Assembly (NCBI GenBank): GCA_035352895.1 | Contig: DAOPYN010000011.1 | Span: 1 to 64,000 of the forward strand | DNA: 64,000 bases | Direction of reading: 5' to 3' | Origin: UBA5070 sp035352895 | Lineage (GTDB): Bacteria; Fibrobacterota; Fibrobacteria; UBA5070 | Part shown: piece by piece, positions 8,598-17,190 of the stretch | Layout of the letters: the number at the start of each line of letters is the position of its first letter | Position numbering within the stretch: the stretch's first letter is position 1 | Translations under genes and position numbers: made by a program | The notes under the pieces: generated by a model | Databases searched by the model: none | The model's input: only the letters and a program-made list of their open reading frames with translations | Told to the model about the DNA's origin: nothing

Positions 8598-9614
8598 CTA
8601 CCCCAGAAGCAGGTTGAAGATCCAACCGACCACCAGGATGCCCAGCGCGACGATGCCGAAAAATGTCGCCAGCAGCCTGGGCTTCAGGACCTTGCGCAGC
8701 AACACCGCTTCCGGCGCCGAAAGCGCGGTCACCGACATCATGAAGGCCAGCGCGGTCCCCAGCGCCGCTCCCTTTTCCAGGAGCGCGGACACCACCGGGA
8801 TGATCCCGGCGGCGTTTGCGTACATGGGCACGCCGATCACGACGGCCAGAGGCACGCTCCACCAGGCACCCTTGCCCATGAACGACGAGAGCAGTCCGGT
8901 CGGGACGTACCCGTGGATGAAGGCCCCCACGCCAACGCCCGCCACCACCCAGGGCCAGACCTTGCCCACGATGTCCTTCACGGCGGTCCATCCGGCCCCG
9001 AGCCGTTCCACCCACGACATCTCCGCGTCCGCGGCGTTTTCTCCGCTGCGGATCTTCATCACCCAATCTTCCACACCGCTTTCCATGCGCAGCTTCCCGA
9101 TGGTCCAGCCACCCACGATGGCGACCGCGAGTCCGGTGACCAGGTACAATCCGGCGACCTTCCAGCCGAACATCCCGAACAACAGAGCCAGCGCCACCTC
9201 GTTCACCATCGGCGCCGAGATCAAGAAGGAGAACGTCACGCCCAGCGGCACGCCCGCGGTGAGGAATCCCACGAACAGCGGCACCGCCGAGCACGAACAG
9301 AAGGGAGTGGCGATGCCCAACAGAGCCGAGAGCACGTTTCCCACGCCATCCGGGAATTTAGACAGAATCCGTCTCGTCTTTCCCGGCGAGAAGAACGAGC
9401 GCAGCACGCCCACCGCGTAGACGATGAGCACCAGAAGCATCAGTACCTTGGGAACCTCGAAGAGGAGGAACTCCAGGGAGGCGCCCAGATGCGAGGTCCG
9501 ATCGAGCCCCGTCCGCGAAACCGCCCATTCGGAAAGGAAGGCCAGGGAGTGGTACAGGCCGTACCAGACCCCCAGACCGATGATCAGCAGACCGTTCGCC
9601 GTGCGCGTCTTCAT
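8598..9614 (-). CDS. arsP: ArsP-type permease (DUF318/YraQ), organoarsenical efflux
   Basis: 338 aa with about eight to ten membrane segments. It has the ArsP/YraQ signature TPFCSCSAVPLFVGF near residue 105 and the symmetric VPMYANAAGIIPVV in the second half; the paired cysteines match the As(III)-binding Cys of ArsP. The family exports trivalent methylated and aromatic arsenicals, complementing ArsM in operon 1. ATG 9614 overlaps the DGC-protein stop (ATGA). DUF318 proteins with other substrates exist; the arsenic context argues for ArsP. Confidence 0.82.
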   Translation of the reverse strand: MKTRTANGLLIIGLGVWYGLYHSLAFLSEWAVSRTGLDRTSHLGASLEFLLFEVPKVLMLLVLIVYAVGVLRSFFSPGKTRRILSKFPDGVGNVLSALLGIATPFCSCSAVPLFVGFLTAGVPLGVTFSFLISAPMVNEVALALLFGMFGWKVAGLYLVTGLAVAIVGGWTIGKLRMESGVEDWVMKIRSGENAADAEMSWVERLGAGWTAVKDIVGKVWPWVVAGVGVGAFIHGYVPTGLLSSFMGKGAWWSVPLAVVIGVPMYANAAGIIPVVSALLEKGAALGTALAFMMSVTALSAPEAVLLRKVLKPRLLATFFGIVALGILVVGWIFNLLLG

Positions 9615-9985
9615 GCGGAAGCGAGCCGGGTCCGGGCCATGTCGCAGGCCTTGGCCACGTTCTCCTCGGAAGCCGGGGATGCGCCCTTGGCGAAACCCTC
9701 GGACCCCAGTTCGATGTGGACATATTCCGTCACACCCGCCTCGCCCATCGCCTTGGCGACGCAGCGGACGGCGCAACCGTCGATCGCCAGGACCCGGCCC
9801 GCCGACAACGCTCCGTTGCGCAGCGACTGGATTCCGGCCCCGACCCCCACGGCGCAGGACATCTTCCCCAGGCCCTCGCGCGACTGGGTGCGAGCCACGC
9901 GGTCGGAAATCTCGCCGACATCCGCAGCGCCGGAGCAGGAGTAGATCATCGTGGCGGGAGTGGTGGCGCAGTTGGAACACGACAT
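9611..9985 (-). CDS. DGC-domain putative zinc-binding protein
   Basis: 124 aa, Cys-rich, with the family-defining IDGCAVRC near residue 75 plus MSCSNC, YSCSG and MSCAVG motifs. DGC-domain proteins (PF08859) are presumed zinc or metal binders of unknown mechanism and are common in ars/redox operons. The start is ATG 9985, with AAGGAG about 7 nt upstream. It is the second gene of operon 2, and its leader contains a near copy of the ArsR2 operator (9999-10024). Confidence 0.82.
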   Translation of the reverse strand: MSCSNCATTPATMIYSCSGAADVGEISDRVARTQSREGLGKMSCAVGVGAGIQSLRNGALSAGRVLAIDGCAVRCVAKAMGEAGVTEYVHIELGSEGFAKGASPASEENVAKACDMARTRLASA

Positions 9986-9998
9986 GGGATTTCTCCTT

Positions 9999-10024
9999 AT
10001 TTGCGTTATTGTGTGATTTTGCAA
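9999..10024 (-). promoter_or_regulatory. Second copy of ArsR2 operator-like sequence upstream of the DGC/arsP genes
   Basis: 26-nt segment matching 22 of 26 positions with the element at 10376-10401 upstream of arsR2; shared core TGCGTTATTG and TGCAA. It lies between the arsR2 stop and the DGC gene, so the distal genes may have an internal ArsR-controlled promoter. Confidence 0.65.
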
Positions 10025-10042
10025 TGTTGGGGCGCAAAAAAC

Positions 10043-10366
10043 TCAGCCCGGACCCGACAGGCCATCCAGGCAATCGAGGAACGAGAGAAGGCAAGAAGCC
10101 TTCAGGGAGTAGAACACCATGTTCCCGCGGCGCTCGTCGGAAAGGATCCCGGCTTGGCGCAGCTGGACCAGGTGGCGTGAGGTGGTCGACATGTCCAAGC
10201 CAACCTCGGCCGCCATGTCGCAGACGCATTTCTCGCCTTGAGACAGCGAGACCACCATCCGGAGCCTGGCAGGGTTCGAAAGAGCCGCCAAGATGCGTGC
10301 ACGTTCGATGTACCACGCTTTGTCGTGAGTGGTTTCAGCATCCGGACATTTCGTCGTACAACCCAT
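10043..10366 (-). CDS. ArsR/SmtB-family repressor (operon 2)
   Basis: 107 aa winged helix: metal-sensing helix KCVCDMAAEVGL, recognition helix STTSRHLVQLRQAGIL. An extra N-terminal MGCTTKCP pair could complete a three-Cys As(III) site. ATG 10366 with a TATATT box 6 nt upstream and no Shine-Dalgarno (leaderless type). It heads the organoarsenical operon (DGC, arsP, ArsE/F/G-like). It differs clearly from the first ArsR and has a different operator, so the two operons may respond to different arsenicals. Confidence 0.9.
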   Translation of the reverse strand: MGCTTKCPDAETTHDKAWYIERARILAALSNPARLRMVVSLSQGEKCVCDMAAEVGLDMSTTSRHLVQLRQAGILSDERRGNMVFYSLKASCLLSFLDCLDGLSGPG

Positions 10367-10375
10367 GCTCAGAAT

Positions 10376-10401
10376 ATATGCGTTATTGCATGATTATGCA
10401 A
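10376..10401 (-). promoter_or_regulatory. Operator of arsR2
   Basis: Contains TTGCAT-AATC-ATGCAA (10386-10401), a 6-bp-arm inverted repeat, immediately upstream of the TATATT box (10373-10378) of arsR2. A 22/26 copy lies at 9999-10024. Position and symmetry fit an ArsR-family operator. Confidence 0.75.
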
Positions 10402-10439
10402 GTAGAAATTTCCTGTCGGACTCTCTCACCCGAAAAGTT

Positions 10440-11276
10440 TCAGCTCCTCAACCTGAAGGGCACCACCAACGGGACGTGGTCGGAAGAAGAAATCGAATCG
10501 CGCACTTGCACCCCGGCGGTGTCCACCTCCAGGTATTGGGGATGGAAGTAGACATGATCCAAGGCGTGCCCGAACCTGGATGCCCGACGAGCGCTTTGCA
10601 CTCCAAAGTCCAGTCGGACCAATCCGAGGGAGCCCAGGATGGAATCGGCAAGGCTCTGCTTGCGAGCATTCCAGGTATTGAAATCCCCCGCGACGATGAG
10701 GGGGCCGGCATGGGCTCGCATGCGTTCGACCAAATCCGACAACTGGCCACGGAAGCCGGAAAGGAGCGGAGAGAAGTTCAGAGCGTGCACGTTGGCCACG
10801 CAGAGGGTTTCCGAGGCGATCCGGTAGCGTGTCACCAACGAGGCCTTGCGGGTGAGGGCGATCGGTTCTCCGGCTTGCGAAAGAAGCGCTGTCGCCTCCA
10901 AGGGCAGGCCACTGGAAGCGGTGAGCACGCCATATTGGACCTTGGTTCCGGCCAGGTTGGCGGAGAGGTGCCAGATTCTGTCTCCCAGGGCGGATTGGAG
11001 CGCGGAAGGGTCGGAATCCACCCTCGCCTCCTGCAGGAGCACCAGGTCCGCCCCGCTGGTTCCCACCAAGGATCCGAGATCGGAAAGGAACCCGGGATCG
11101 GCCTCCTTGTGCACGTTCCAGACGACCATCGTGAACCGCCCCGGGAGGGTATCCGGCACTTCGCGCGGAGGTCCTTCGACCAGCCGAGGTGCACGCAGGA
11201 ACTCCCCGGGAAACGCCATCCCTGCCAGGATGGTCAGGACGAGGGCGCATCTAGAGCGTGAAGGTGAGGTTCCCAC
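10440..11276 (-). CDS. Exported endonuclease/exonuclease/phosphatase-family protein
   Basis: 278 aa. A basic start and hydrophobic stretch (CALVLTILAGMAFPG) look like a signal peptide. EEP-fold motifs in order: VVWNVHKEAD, VLLQEARVD, IVAGDFNTWNARK, ALDHVYF and SSSDHVPLVV (catalytic Asp-His pair). The family hydrolyses phosphodiesters in nucleic acids, phospholipids or inositol phosphates; export argues for extracellular nucleic acid or lipid. GTG start; the first 26 nt overlap the end of the DUF3943 gene upstream, so the two are coupled. Confidence 0.82.
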   Translation of the reverse strand: MGTSPSRSRCALVLTILAGMAFPGEFLRAPRLVEGPPREVPDTLPGRFTMVVWNVHKEADPGFLSDLGSLVGTSGADLVLLQEARVDSDPSALQSALGDRIWHLSANLAGTKVQYGVLTASSGLPLEATALLSQAGEPIALTRKASLVTRYRIASETLCVANVHALNFSPLLSGFRGQLSDLVERMRAHAGPLIVAGDFNTWNARKQSLADSILGSLGLVRLDFGVQSARRASRFGHALDHVYFHPQYLEVDTAGVQVRDSISSSDHVPLVVPFRLRS

Positions 11277-12600
11277 GGAATTCCTGGTTGATGATGCTCG
11301 AGTTCGGATGGTTCAGGTAGTGTCCGAAACGGTCGTAGACGTTGTACGACACGCCGATTCCCAGACCCTTGTACAGTTCCTTTTCCAGCTCGACGGAATG
11401 GATGTCCACCAGCTCGTCTCCGGGGGCGCCGGATTGCGTGTGGATCCAGTATCGATCGGAGAAGGCGGCGACCATCCCGAATCCGGGTCGACGCAGGACG
11501 AATCCCGTCTTCCATCCGGCCCCCATCCCCAGGTTGTAGTCGCGTTCCACGTTCAGGTAGTACTCGGTGCTGGCCGCCCCCAGGGCGATGAACACCGGCT
11601 GGATCCTTCCCCACAGCCGCCACTTTGCGGGCAGCTTCCAATCGGACATCCACTCCACCCCCAGGCTGTTGGCGGAAATGCGGTAGATGGAGCTGTTGAG
11701 GAAGTCGTAGTTCTGCGTCAGCTCCAGGATGTGTCGGGAATGGTCGGCGTCGAAGATGTCGAGTTTCCACAGCTGGCCGCGGACCGACACGTTGGCCACC
11801 GGATCCCTGAGGATGGAAGCGCCGAGGATCATGGAAAAATGGTCCATTGGCTTCTTCGCCTCGAATGGATCCCCGTGGACCAGACGGAGGGAAGTGGAGG
11901 CCAAGGGCACCTGGGAAGACGGCCGATCCGCGTTTCCCTTGCTGGACGTCCACCCCTTCCCGAGAACGCGGCTGTTGGTGATGTGCAACCCCATCAACCG
12001 CGACGAACCGCCTTGGCGAGTCCTGGAAGGCGATCCGTTGAGGAGACGATCCGCCCCGAAGACGGGATTGACCAGACCAGCACCCAACCGCCTCAGCCAG
12101 CCCACCGATTCGCCCGTGGATTCCCCGCTGAGGGCCAAGGCCAACCGCCAGCTCGCCTCGCCCAGCATGGTCCCGCCCATGCGGGTGGTCACCAGGTCGT
12201 TGAAGGCGGGGGGCTCCGTCTCCATGAAGTACTCCCACTGGAGGCTTCCCAGCGTGGTGTAGGCCAGCCCCGCCAGGTAGCCATGGCCGTTGGCGCGTGC
12301 GAACGAGTAGTACATGCCTCCTTGGACGGGATGCCCGATCTGGTTGACCTCGAAATTGTTGTCGTCCCACACCCATTCGTGGCTCAGGTTGCGCCAGATC
12401 GTCCCGCCATCGATGTCGGCGTAGGGCTGGCGTCGCACGTGGTTGTTGAAGGCTCCGATGAACGCGTTCGCTCCGACGATCTGGACCAGGGGGAAGACGT
12501 ACGCTGGCTTGGCCAGGGTATCTTCGTGGACCGCGGTGTCCCCCGGTCGTTCGGGCGCCAAGGCGATGCACCCGAAAAGGATGGACGCGAGCGTCGTCAT
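11251..12600 (-). CDS. DUF3943 family outer-membrane/periplasmic protein
   Basis: 449 aa. Short signal-like N-terminus (TLASILFGCIALAPE). The region WVWDDNNFEVNQIGHPVQGG followed by YYSFARANGHGY is the DUF3943 signature. The rest alternates hydrophobic and polar residues with many aromatics, consistent with an outer-membrane beta barrel, but the role is unknown. Start ATG 12600: a perfect TATAAT box ends 6 nt upstream and no Shine-Dalgarno is present, so the mRNA is likely leaderless. Confidence 0.75.
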   Translation of the reverse strand: MTTLASILFGCIALAPERPGDTAVHEDTLAKPAYVFPLVQIVGANAFIGAFNNHVRRQPYADIDGGTIWRNLSHEWVWDDNNFEVNQIGHPVQGGMYYSFARANGHGYLAGLAYTTLGSLQWEYFMETEPPAFNDLVTTRMGGTMLGEASWRLALALSGESTGESVGWLRRLGAGLVNPVFGADRLLNGSPSRTRQGGSSRLMGLHITNSRVLGKGWTSSKGNADRPSSQVPLASTSLRLVHGDPFEAKKPMDHFSMILGASILRDPVANVSVRGQLWKLDIFDADHSRHILELTQNYDFLNSSIYRISANSLGVEWMSDWKLPAKWRLWGRIQPVFIALGAASTEYYLNVERDYNLGMGAGWKTGFVLRRPGFGMVAAFSDRYWIHTQSGAPGDELVDIHSVELEKELYKGLGIGVSYNVYDRFGHYLNHPNSSIINQEFRGNLTFTL

Positions 12601-12606
12601 CCACGC

Positions 12607-12612
12607 ATTATA
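12607..12612 (-). promoter_or_regulatory. TATAAT -10 box for a leaderless DUF3943 transcript
   Basis: Minus-strand TATAAT followed by six nucleotides and the ATG at 12600. With the usual 6-7 nt between -10 box and +1, transcription would begin at the start codon. Confidence 0.6.
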
Positions 12613-12675
12613 GGTTTCCTTCCGCCCCGAGGGGTCCGCGAATCCTCAGGAAACAACCATTTGGGTGCCTCGAGG

Positions 12676-13464
12676 TCAAATCACGGAAAGCACCTCGTTT
12701 GGATCGAAGGAATAGGCGCTGCGGCAGAAATCGCACACCACTTCCAGCGGCTCCCCCTTGGCCTTGGCCTCCAAGGCCCCCTCCGCGCCCAGGGCGACCA
12801 AGGCGCGCAAGGCACGTTCCCTGGAGCACGGACAGAAGACGACGATCTCGTGGCGCTCCAGCGCATCCCACCCTTCCACGCACAGACCCGTTCCCGGCGA
12901 AGAGGCATCCCATGGCCCACAACGGCGTTTCCAGGAAGCGGCCAGTTCCGCCAATGCCTTCCGCGGTGTGGCGGGAAACCCCCGTAGCCAGGCTCCACGC
13001 ACCCGGATGGGCAGACCCTGGGCATCCAGTTCCACGGGTAGATCCAGCCAGGTGGGTTGCTGTTCGGACTGGTCCAGGAACGCCTGCAACATTTCTTGCA
13101 CGGTGGAGGCGTGAGCCTCCGCCACGCTCTGGTAGAGGACTCCACCCTCTCCCAGGCGGCGGACCTTCGCAAGGCCCGTCGATGAATCGTCCCCCCGCTC
13201 CGACACCTTGGCCCGGACCAAGCCATCCGCAGTGGCATCTGCATGGTAGATCCGGTTTCCCACTTCCATCTGCAGGGAGATGGTCTGGCCCGACTTGAGG
13301 TCGGAGGCCAGGAGGAGCGCCCCGGATACCGCCTGGGCGATCCCCCTGGCCCCCTCCCCGTCGAGGTCGTGGACAATGGCGAGGATGCGGCAGGATTCCG
13401 ATCCGTCGAGCGAGCTGATGCGAAAGGAAGCGGATCGATCGATCCAACGGGTCAAATGGTCCAT
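12676..13464 (-). CDS. hslO: Hsp33 redox-regulated chaperone
   Basis: 262 aa. Hsp33 fold with the C-terminal zinc-binding redox switch CPC...CDFC (VVFCPCSRERA and VVCDFCRSAY), the usual CxC-x(about 30)-CxxC spacing. Cytoplasmic holdase activated by oxidation and unfolding. ATG 13464; a TAGATT box lies 7 nt upstream and there is no Shine-Dalgarno. Divergent from the M24 peptidase gene with 93 nt between. Confidence 0.92.
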   Translation of the reverse strand: MDHLTRWIDRSASFRISSLDGSESCRILAIVHDLDGEGARGIAQAVSGALLLASDLKSGQTISLQMEVGNRIYHADATADGLVRAKVSERGDDSSTGLAKVRRLGEGGVLYQSVAEAHASTVQEMLQAFLDQSEQQPTWLDLPVELDAQGLPIRVRGAWLRGFPATPRKALAELAASWKRRCGPWDASSPGTGLCVEGWDALERHEIVVFCPCSRERALRALVALGAEGALEAKAKGEPLEVVCDFCRSAYSFDPNEVLSVI

Positions 13465-13557
13465 CCCCCCAAATCTACCTAGCTCCGACTCCCCCATCCG
13501 GCGGCGGCACGGGGACCGAAGCCCAAATCGAGGATTGCTCCTACATTGTGGGACGCG

Positions 13558-15006
13558 ATGATCCGCTCCAAAGACCTTATCCCACTCTCCCGCGTGTACG
13601 TGTCCGGCCTGGCCGGCGTGCGCGCGCGGGACCACTTCCAACGACGTCGCCAGGAGCATCTCGCCGCAGCCGGTTTTCCGTGGATCTTCCACGGCCTGGA
13701 GAAGGAACCGGGTGCCGATCTCCATTGGCTCATGAACGGCGTGCGCATCTTCCAGGAGCCGTCCGTCCAGTACCTCACGGGAATCAACCAGCCGGGAGTC
13801 GGACTGGTGCTGGACCCCACCGCGAAAGGGGCATCGCGACAAGTGCTCTTCCTCCCCTGGAAGGACCCCTCCCGCGAATTCTGGGACGGAATCCGTCTGG
13901 GCTTGGAGAAGGGCCGCCGATCGCGCTCCGATCTGGACTTCCTCCGCGAATTGACCGGCTTCGATCGGATCCTTCCCAGCGAGGAGCTTCCCTCCTTCCT
14001 GGCGGACCTCGCCTCCCGCCACAAGACCCTGGGGGTGTTCCACCAGTCCTACCCGGGCGGACGATCCCTCCCCGACGACCCGTCCAACCGCTTCGCCAAG
14101 CTCGTGGCGAAGCTCGCGCGCCCCCATGGCGCCAAGGTGGTTTCCATCGCATCCGAGCACCTGGCGCTGCGTCTTCCACTGGACGCATGGCAGATCGCCG
14201 AATGCGAACGCGCCCAGGAGTGGACCTCCGCATCCTTCCAGGAACTCTTGCCGCACCTCCCCGGGCTTTCCACCGAGCACGCCATCGCCGGTACCCTGGA
14301 AGGCTCCATGCTCCGCCGCAGTTCCTTCGGCTTGGCCTTTCCCACCATCTGCGCATCGGGAGCGAACGCAGCGGTCCTGCACTACATGAAGAACGACGAG
14401 CCCGTGGCCAAGGGTGCCATGGTCCTCCTGGACTTCGGCTGCCGCAGCGCATCCATGCACGCGGACATCTCGCGCACTCTTCCTTCCCGGGGGCGGTTCG
14501 ATCCGCTCCAGAGGCTCCTCTACCAGGTCGTGCTGGATGCGCAGGCATACGCCCAGAGCCTGGTGCGGCCGGGAACCACCATCCGCGAACTGAATCGGTT
14601 GGTGTGGCAACGCCTGGAAGACCTCCTGGAGGACAGGTTCGTCTCCAGGGGAGGCACCATGATCCGCCCCTACGCGGAGGGAAAGCTCGCCACCATGCCT
14701 GGCAAGGCCAAGGCCCATCCGCGCCAGCCCCACGGCCTGTCCCATCTGATGGGCGAACAGGAACACGACGGCGATCCATTCCGGATCTACCAGGACCAGC
14801 CGCTCGTGCCCGGCCTTCTGATCTCCAACGAACCCGGCCTCTATGGACGGTTCCGCATCCGACTTTCCGGACGCGTCCACGAGGCCACGCTGGGCATCCG
14901 CATCGAGGACGACCTCCTCCTGACTCGCAATGGATGCCGGAATCTGTCTGAAAGCATCCCCAAGGATCCCGACCAACTCGAACAACGGATCGGAGCCGCG
15001 CCATGA
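13558..15006 (+). CDS. M24-family metallopeptidase (Xaa-Pro aminopeptidase type)
   Basis: 482 aa: N-terminal creatinase/aminopeptidase-P domain (about 1-190), then a pita-bread catalytic domain. Dinuclear metal ligands visible: LLDFGCRSASMHADISR (two Asp), HGLSHLMGE (His), SNEPGLY (Glu) and GIRIEDDLL (Glu). It cleaves the N-terminal residue ahead of proline; no signal peptide, so cytoplasmic. ATG 13558 with a TACATT box 10 nt upstream. The stop overlaps the next gene (ATGA). Confidence 0.9.
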   Translation: MIRSKDLIPLSRVYVSGLAGVRARDHFQRRRQEHLAAAGFPWIFHGLEKEPGADLHWLMNGVRIFQEPSVQYLTGINQPGVGLVLDPTAKGASRQVLFLPWKDPSREFWDGIRLGLEKGRRSRSDLDFLRELTGFDRILPSEELPSFLADLASRHKTLGVFHQSYPGGRSLPDDPSNRFAKLVAKLARPHGAKVVSIASEHLALRLPLDAWQIAECERAQEWTSASFQELLPHLPGLSTEHAIAGTLEGSMLRRSSFGLAFPTICASGANAAVLHYMKNDEPVAKGAMVLLDFGCRSASMHADISRTLPSRGRFDPLQRLLYQVVLDAQAYAQSLVRPGTTIRELNRLVWQRLEDLLEDRFVSRGGTMIRPYAEGKLATMPGKAKAHPRQPHGLSHLMGEQEHDGDPFRIYQDQPLVPGLLISNEPGLYGRFRIRLSGRVHEATLGIRIEDDLLLTRNGCRNLSESIPKDPDQLEQRIGAAP

Positions 15007-15683
15007 AGTCCTTCCCCATGTCAGCCGCATTCCTCGCATGCGCCCTCTGCGCCTGCGACAGTCCCGGAACCGCTCCTCCCACCAACTCCGACGGAATGGA
15101 ATTGATCCTCCAGAATCCCACCTCCGGAGTTTCCAAGGGCGGAAGCGATACCGACACCACGGGCCCGGACGATCCCGTCTCTCCGACCGTGTTGCTGGAC
15201 ACCTCCGATCTCCTGGGCCCCGTGGTGCTGCCCGTGGGCGGGTCGGCGCGTCGCCTGACGGTCTTCCTGGAAACCGATCGGACCCTGCACGTCTGGGCCA
15301 CCTCCGACGGGACCAAATCGGGAACCTACGACCGGTTCACCAACTGGTCGGTCCAAATGGAAGCCTCCACCGCATTGGACCTCGGTTGGGTGCGCAACGG
15401 CGAAGCCCCCTACCGTGCGACCTTGTACCCATCCGACTCCGGAAGGACCTGGTTCGCGGACATCCCGTCCCTGGCCACCGCTCACGAATTCCGCATTCGC
15501 GGTCCCAAGGGTACGGTGGTCACCTTCAGGATCGACGCCGCATCCGGATTCCGGCCCGCCAACTGGGAGGAGGGAAGCTGGTCTCCCACGCCGCTTTCCG
15601 ACGCCGAAACCACCGCATTGTTGACCATGGGCCTCAAGCAGAAGCCCATCGGTTCCAACGTGTTCAAGATCCGCCTCCCGTGA
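15003..15683 (+). CDS. Hypothetical lipoprotein
   Basis: 226 aa. Lipobox ALCAC at residues 15-19, then a Ser/Thr/Gly/Asp-rich linker (about 20-55) and a beta-rich domain without a recognisable family. The ATG overlaps the peptidase stop and its own end overlaps purU (GTG at 15680), so it is translated inside a three-gene operon although its function seems unrelated. Exported and lipid-anchored by prediction; function unknown. Confidence 0.7.
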   Translation: MKSFPMSAAFLACALCACDSPGTAPPTNSDGMELILQNPTSGVSKGGSDTDTTGPDDPVSPTVLLDTSDLLGPVVLPVGGSARRLTVFLETDRTLHVWATSDGTKSGTYDRFTNWSVQMEASTALDLGWVRNGEAPYRATLYPSDSGRTWFADIPSLATAHEFRIRGPKGTVVTFRIDAASGFRPANWEEGSWSPTPLSDAETTALLTMGLKQKPIGSNVFKIRLP

Positions 15684-16540
15684 ACACATCCATCCTCCTG
15701 TGCTCCTGTCCGGACCGCCCCGGCGTGGTGGCGCGGGTCACCGGTTTCCTGCACACGTACGGCGCCAACCTGGTCCATGCCGACCACCACGCGGATCTCG
15801 CCGAGAAGGTTTCCTTCCTGCGCCTGGAATGGGAAACCGATGGATTTTCGCTGGACCGCAGCGGATTCGGTGCCGCGTTCTCCCCCATCGCCGATTCCAT
15901 GGGCATGACCTGGAGCCTGCACCGCTCGGACGCATCCACCAGGGTGGGCATCCTCGTCTCCGGCCAGGACCACTGCCTGGTGGATCTCCTCCACAGGTTC
16001 TCCACCTCGGAACTGGACGGAACCTGCGCGTTCGTGGCCGGAAACCACGAGGCGCCCTCCACGTTCGCCAGGCACTACGGCGTACCGTGGACCACATTGG
16101 ATTCCCGCGCGGGCGACGAAGCGTCCAAGACGCGTTCGGAAGGCAAGGTCCTGGAACTCTGCCGCGAGCACGGCGTCGGTCTCCTGGTCCTGGCCCGGTA
16201 CATGCAGGTACTGTCAGGTCAATTCCTGTCAAAAACGGATTTCCCGACCCTGAACATCCACCACTCGTTCCTTCCCGCCTTCAAGGGAGGACGCCCCTAC
16301 CACCAGGCCTGGGAGCGGGGGGTGAAGGTCATCGGGGCGACGGCCCACTACGTCACGGAAGATCTGGACGAAGGGCCCATCGTGGTCCAGGACGTGGCGA
16401 GAGTGAGCCACCGCGACACGGTGGACGACCTCGTCCGCAAGGGGCGCGATCTGGAGAAGATGGTGCTCGCCCGAGCCGTCAGGCTCCACCTTTCGCACCG
16501 TGTGCTGCGCCACCGCCATCGCACGGTCGTCTTCGAGTGA
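15680..16540 (+). CDS. purU: Formyltetrahydrofolate deformylase
   Basis: 286 aa. N-terminal ACT domain (LLCSCPDRPGVVARVTGFL) followed by a formyltransferase-like domain with NIHHSFLPAFKGG and GATAHYVTEDLDEGPI, which hold the catalytic Asn-His-Asp triad. It hydrolyses 10-formyl-THF to THF and formate, balancing one-carbon pools for purine synthesis. Start GTG 15680 overlapping the upstream stop (GTGA). Cytoplasmic. Confidence 0.94.
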   Translation: MNTSILLCSCPDRPGVVARVTGFLHTYGANLVHADHHADLAEKVSFLRLEWETDGFSLDRSGFGAAFSPIADSMGMTWSLHRSDASTRVGILVSGQDHCLVDLLHRFSTSELDGTCAFVAGNHEAPSTFARHYGVPWTTLDSRAGDEASKTRSEGKVLELCREHGVGLLVLARYMQVLSGQFLSKTDFPTLNIHHSFLPAFKGGRPYHQAWERGVKVIGATAHYVTEDLDEGPIVVQDVARVSHRDTVDDLVRKGRDLEKMVLARAVRLHLSHRVLRHRHRTVVFE

Positions 16541-16683
16541 CCCTCCCGCGTCCAGCGCGGAAACGGTTTCGGCGCATCGTTCCCCGAGCGACGGAATGCG
16601 GCTCCGCAGTTGCCACCTGGTGTCGCCCGATTCCCGAACGATCGGCGTTTCCAACTCGAATTGTCTAACTTCACGTTCTCACC

Positions 16684-17145
16684 ATGAACGCGGCGCATCG
16701 TATCAACGGTATTTCCTTCCACGTTCCCGACTTGGACGATTCCTTCCCCAAGCTGTTTTCGCATTTCGAGGAATTCCAGCAGATGATCCTCAACCACGAC
16801 GAGAATCCGCTGCTGGAAGCGAAGCTCCGCCACGGGGTGCTCCTGGCCATCCGGACCTTCCGACGGGAGGAGGAAGCGATGGAACTGTGCCACGATCCGG
16901 GACAGGCCATGCACAAGATGGCCCACCAGAAGTTCCTCCGGACCCTTCAGGAGATCGGGACCACCTTGTCCAAGGAAGGGCCATCGGTGCCCTTGGCCTT
17001 GGATGTGCGCAACCGCCTCGTCGAATGGATCGTCGACCATCATCGTCTGATGAACGCTTCCCTGGGACGACTGGTGAAGACCACGGTGGAACGCTCCCTG
17101 CGCCACCACCAGGAATCGGACACGGGAACCGCTTTCACCGGCTGA
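16684..17145 (+). CDS. Hemerythrin-like protein with degenerate di-iron site
   Basis: 153 aa four-helix hemerythrin-like protein. HKMAH (H77, H81), the EE pair (E62, E63) and WIVDHH (H119) are kept, but the positions of the other canonical ligands are changed: the first-helix His is F21, the His of HFxxEE is T58 and the Asp after the last His is N124. So a normal oxygen-binding di-iron centre is unlikely; a mononuclear site, other metal or purely structural role is possible. ATG 16684; a TAACTT box ends 12 nt upstream without Shine-Dalgarno. Confidence 0.72.
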   Translation: MNAAHRINGISFHVPDLDDSFPKLFSHFEEFQQMILNHDENPLLEAKLRHGVLLAIRTFRREEEAMELCHDPGQAMHKMAHQKFLRTLQEIGTTLSKEGPSVPLALDVRNRLVEWIVDHHRLMNASLGRLVKTTVERSLRHHQESDTGTAFTG

Positions 17146-17190
17146 ACTTTCCCGATCGGTCCCGGAGGAAGGGAACGGACGGGCGTTGGA

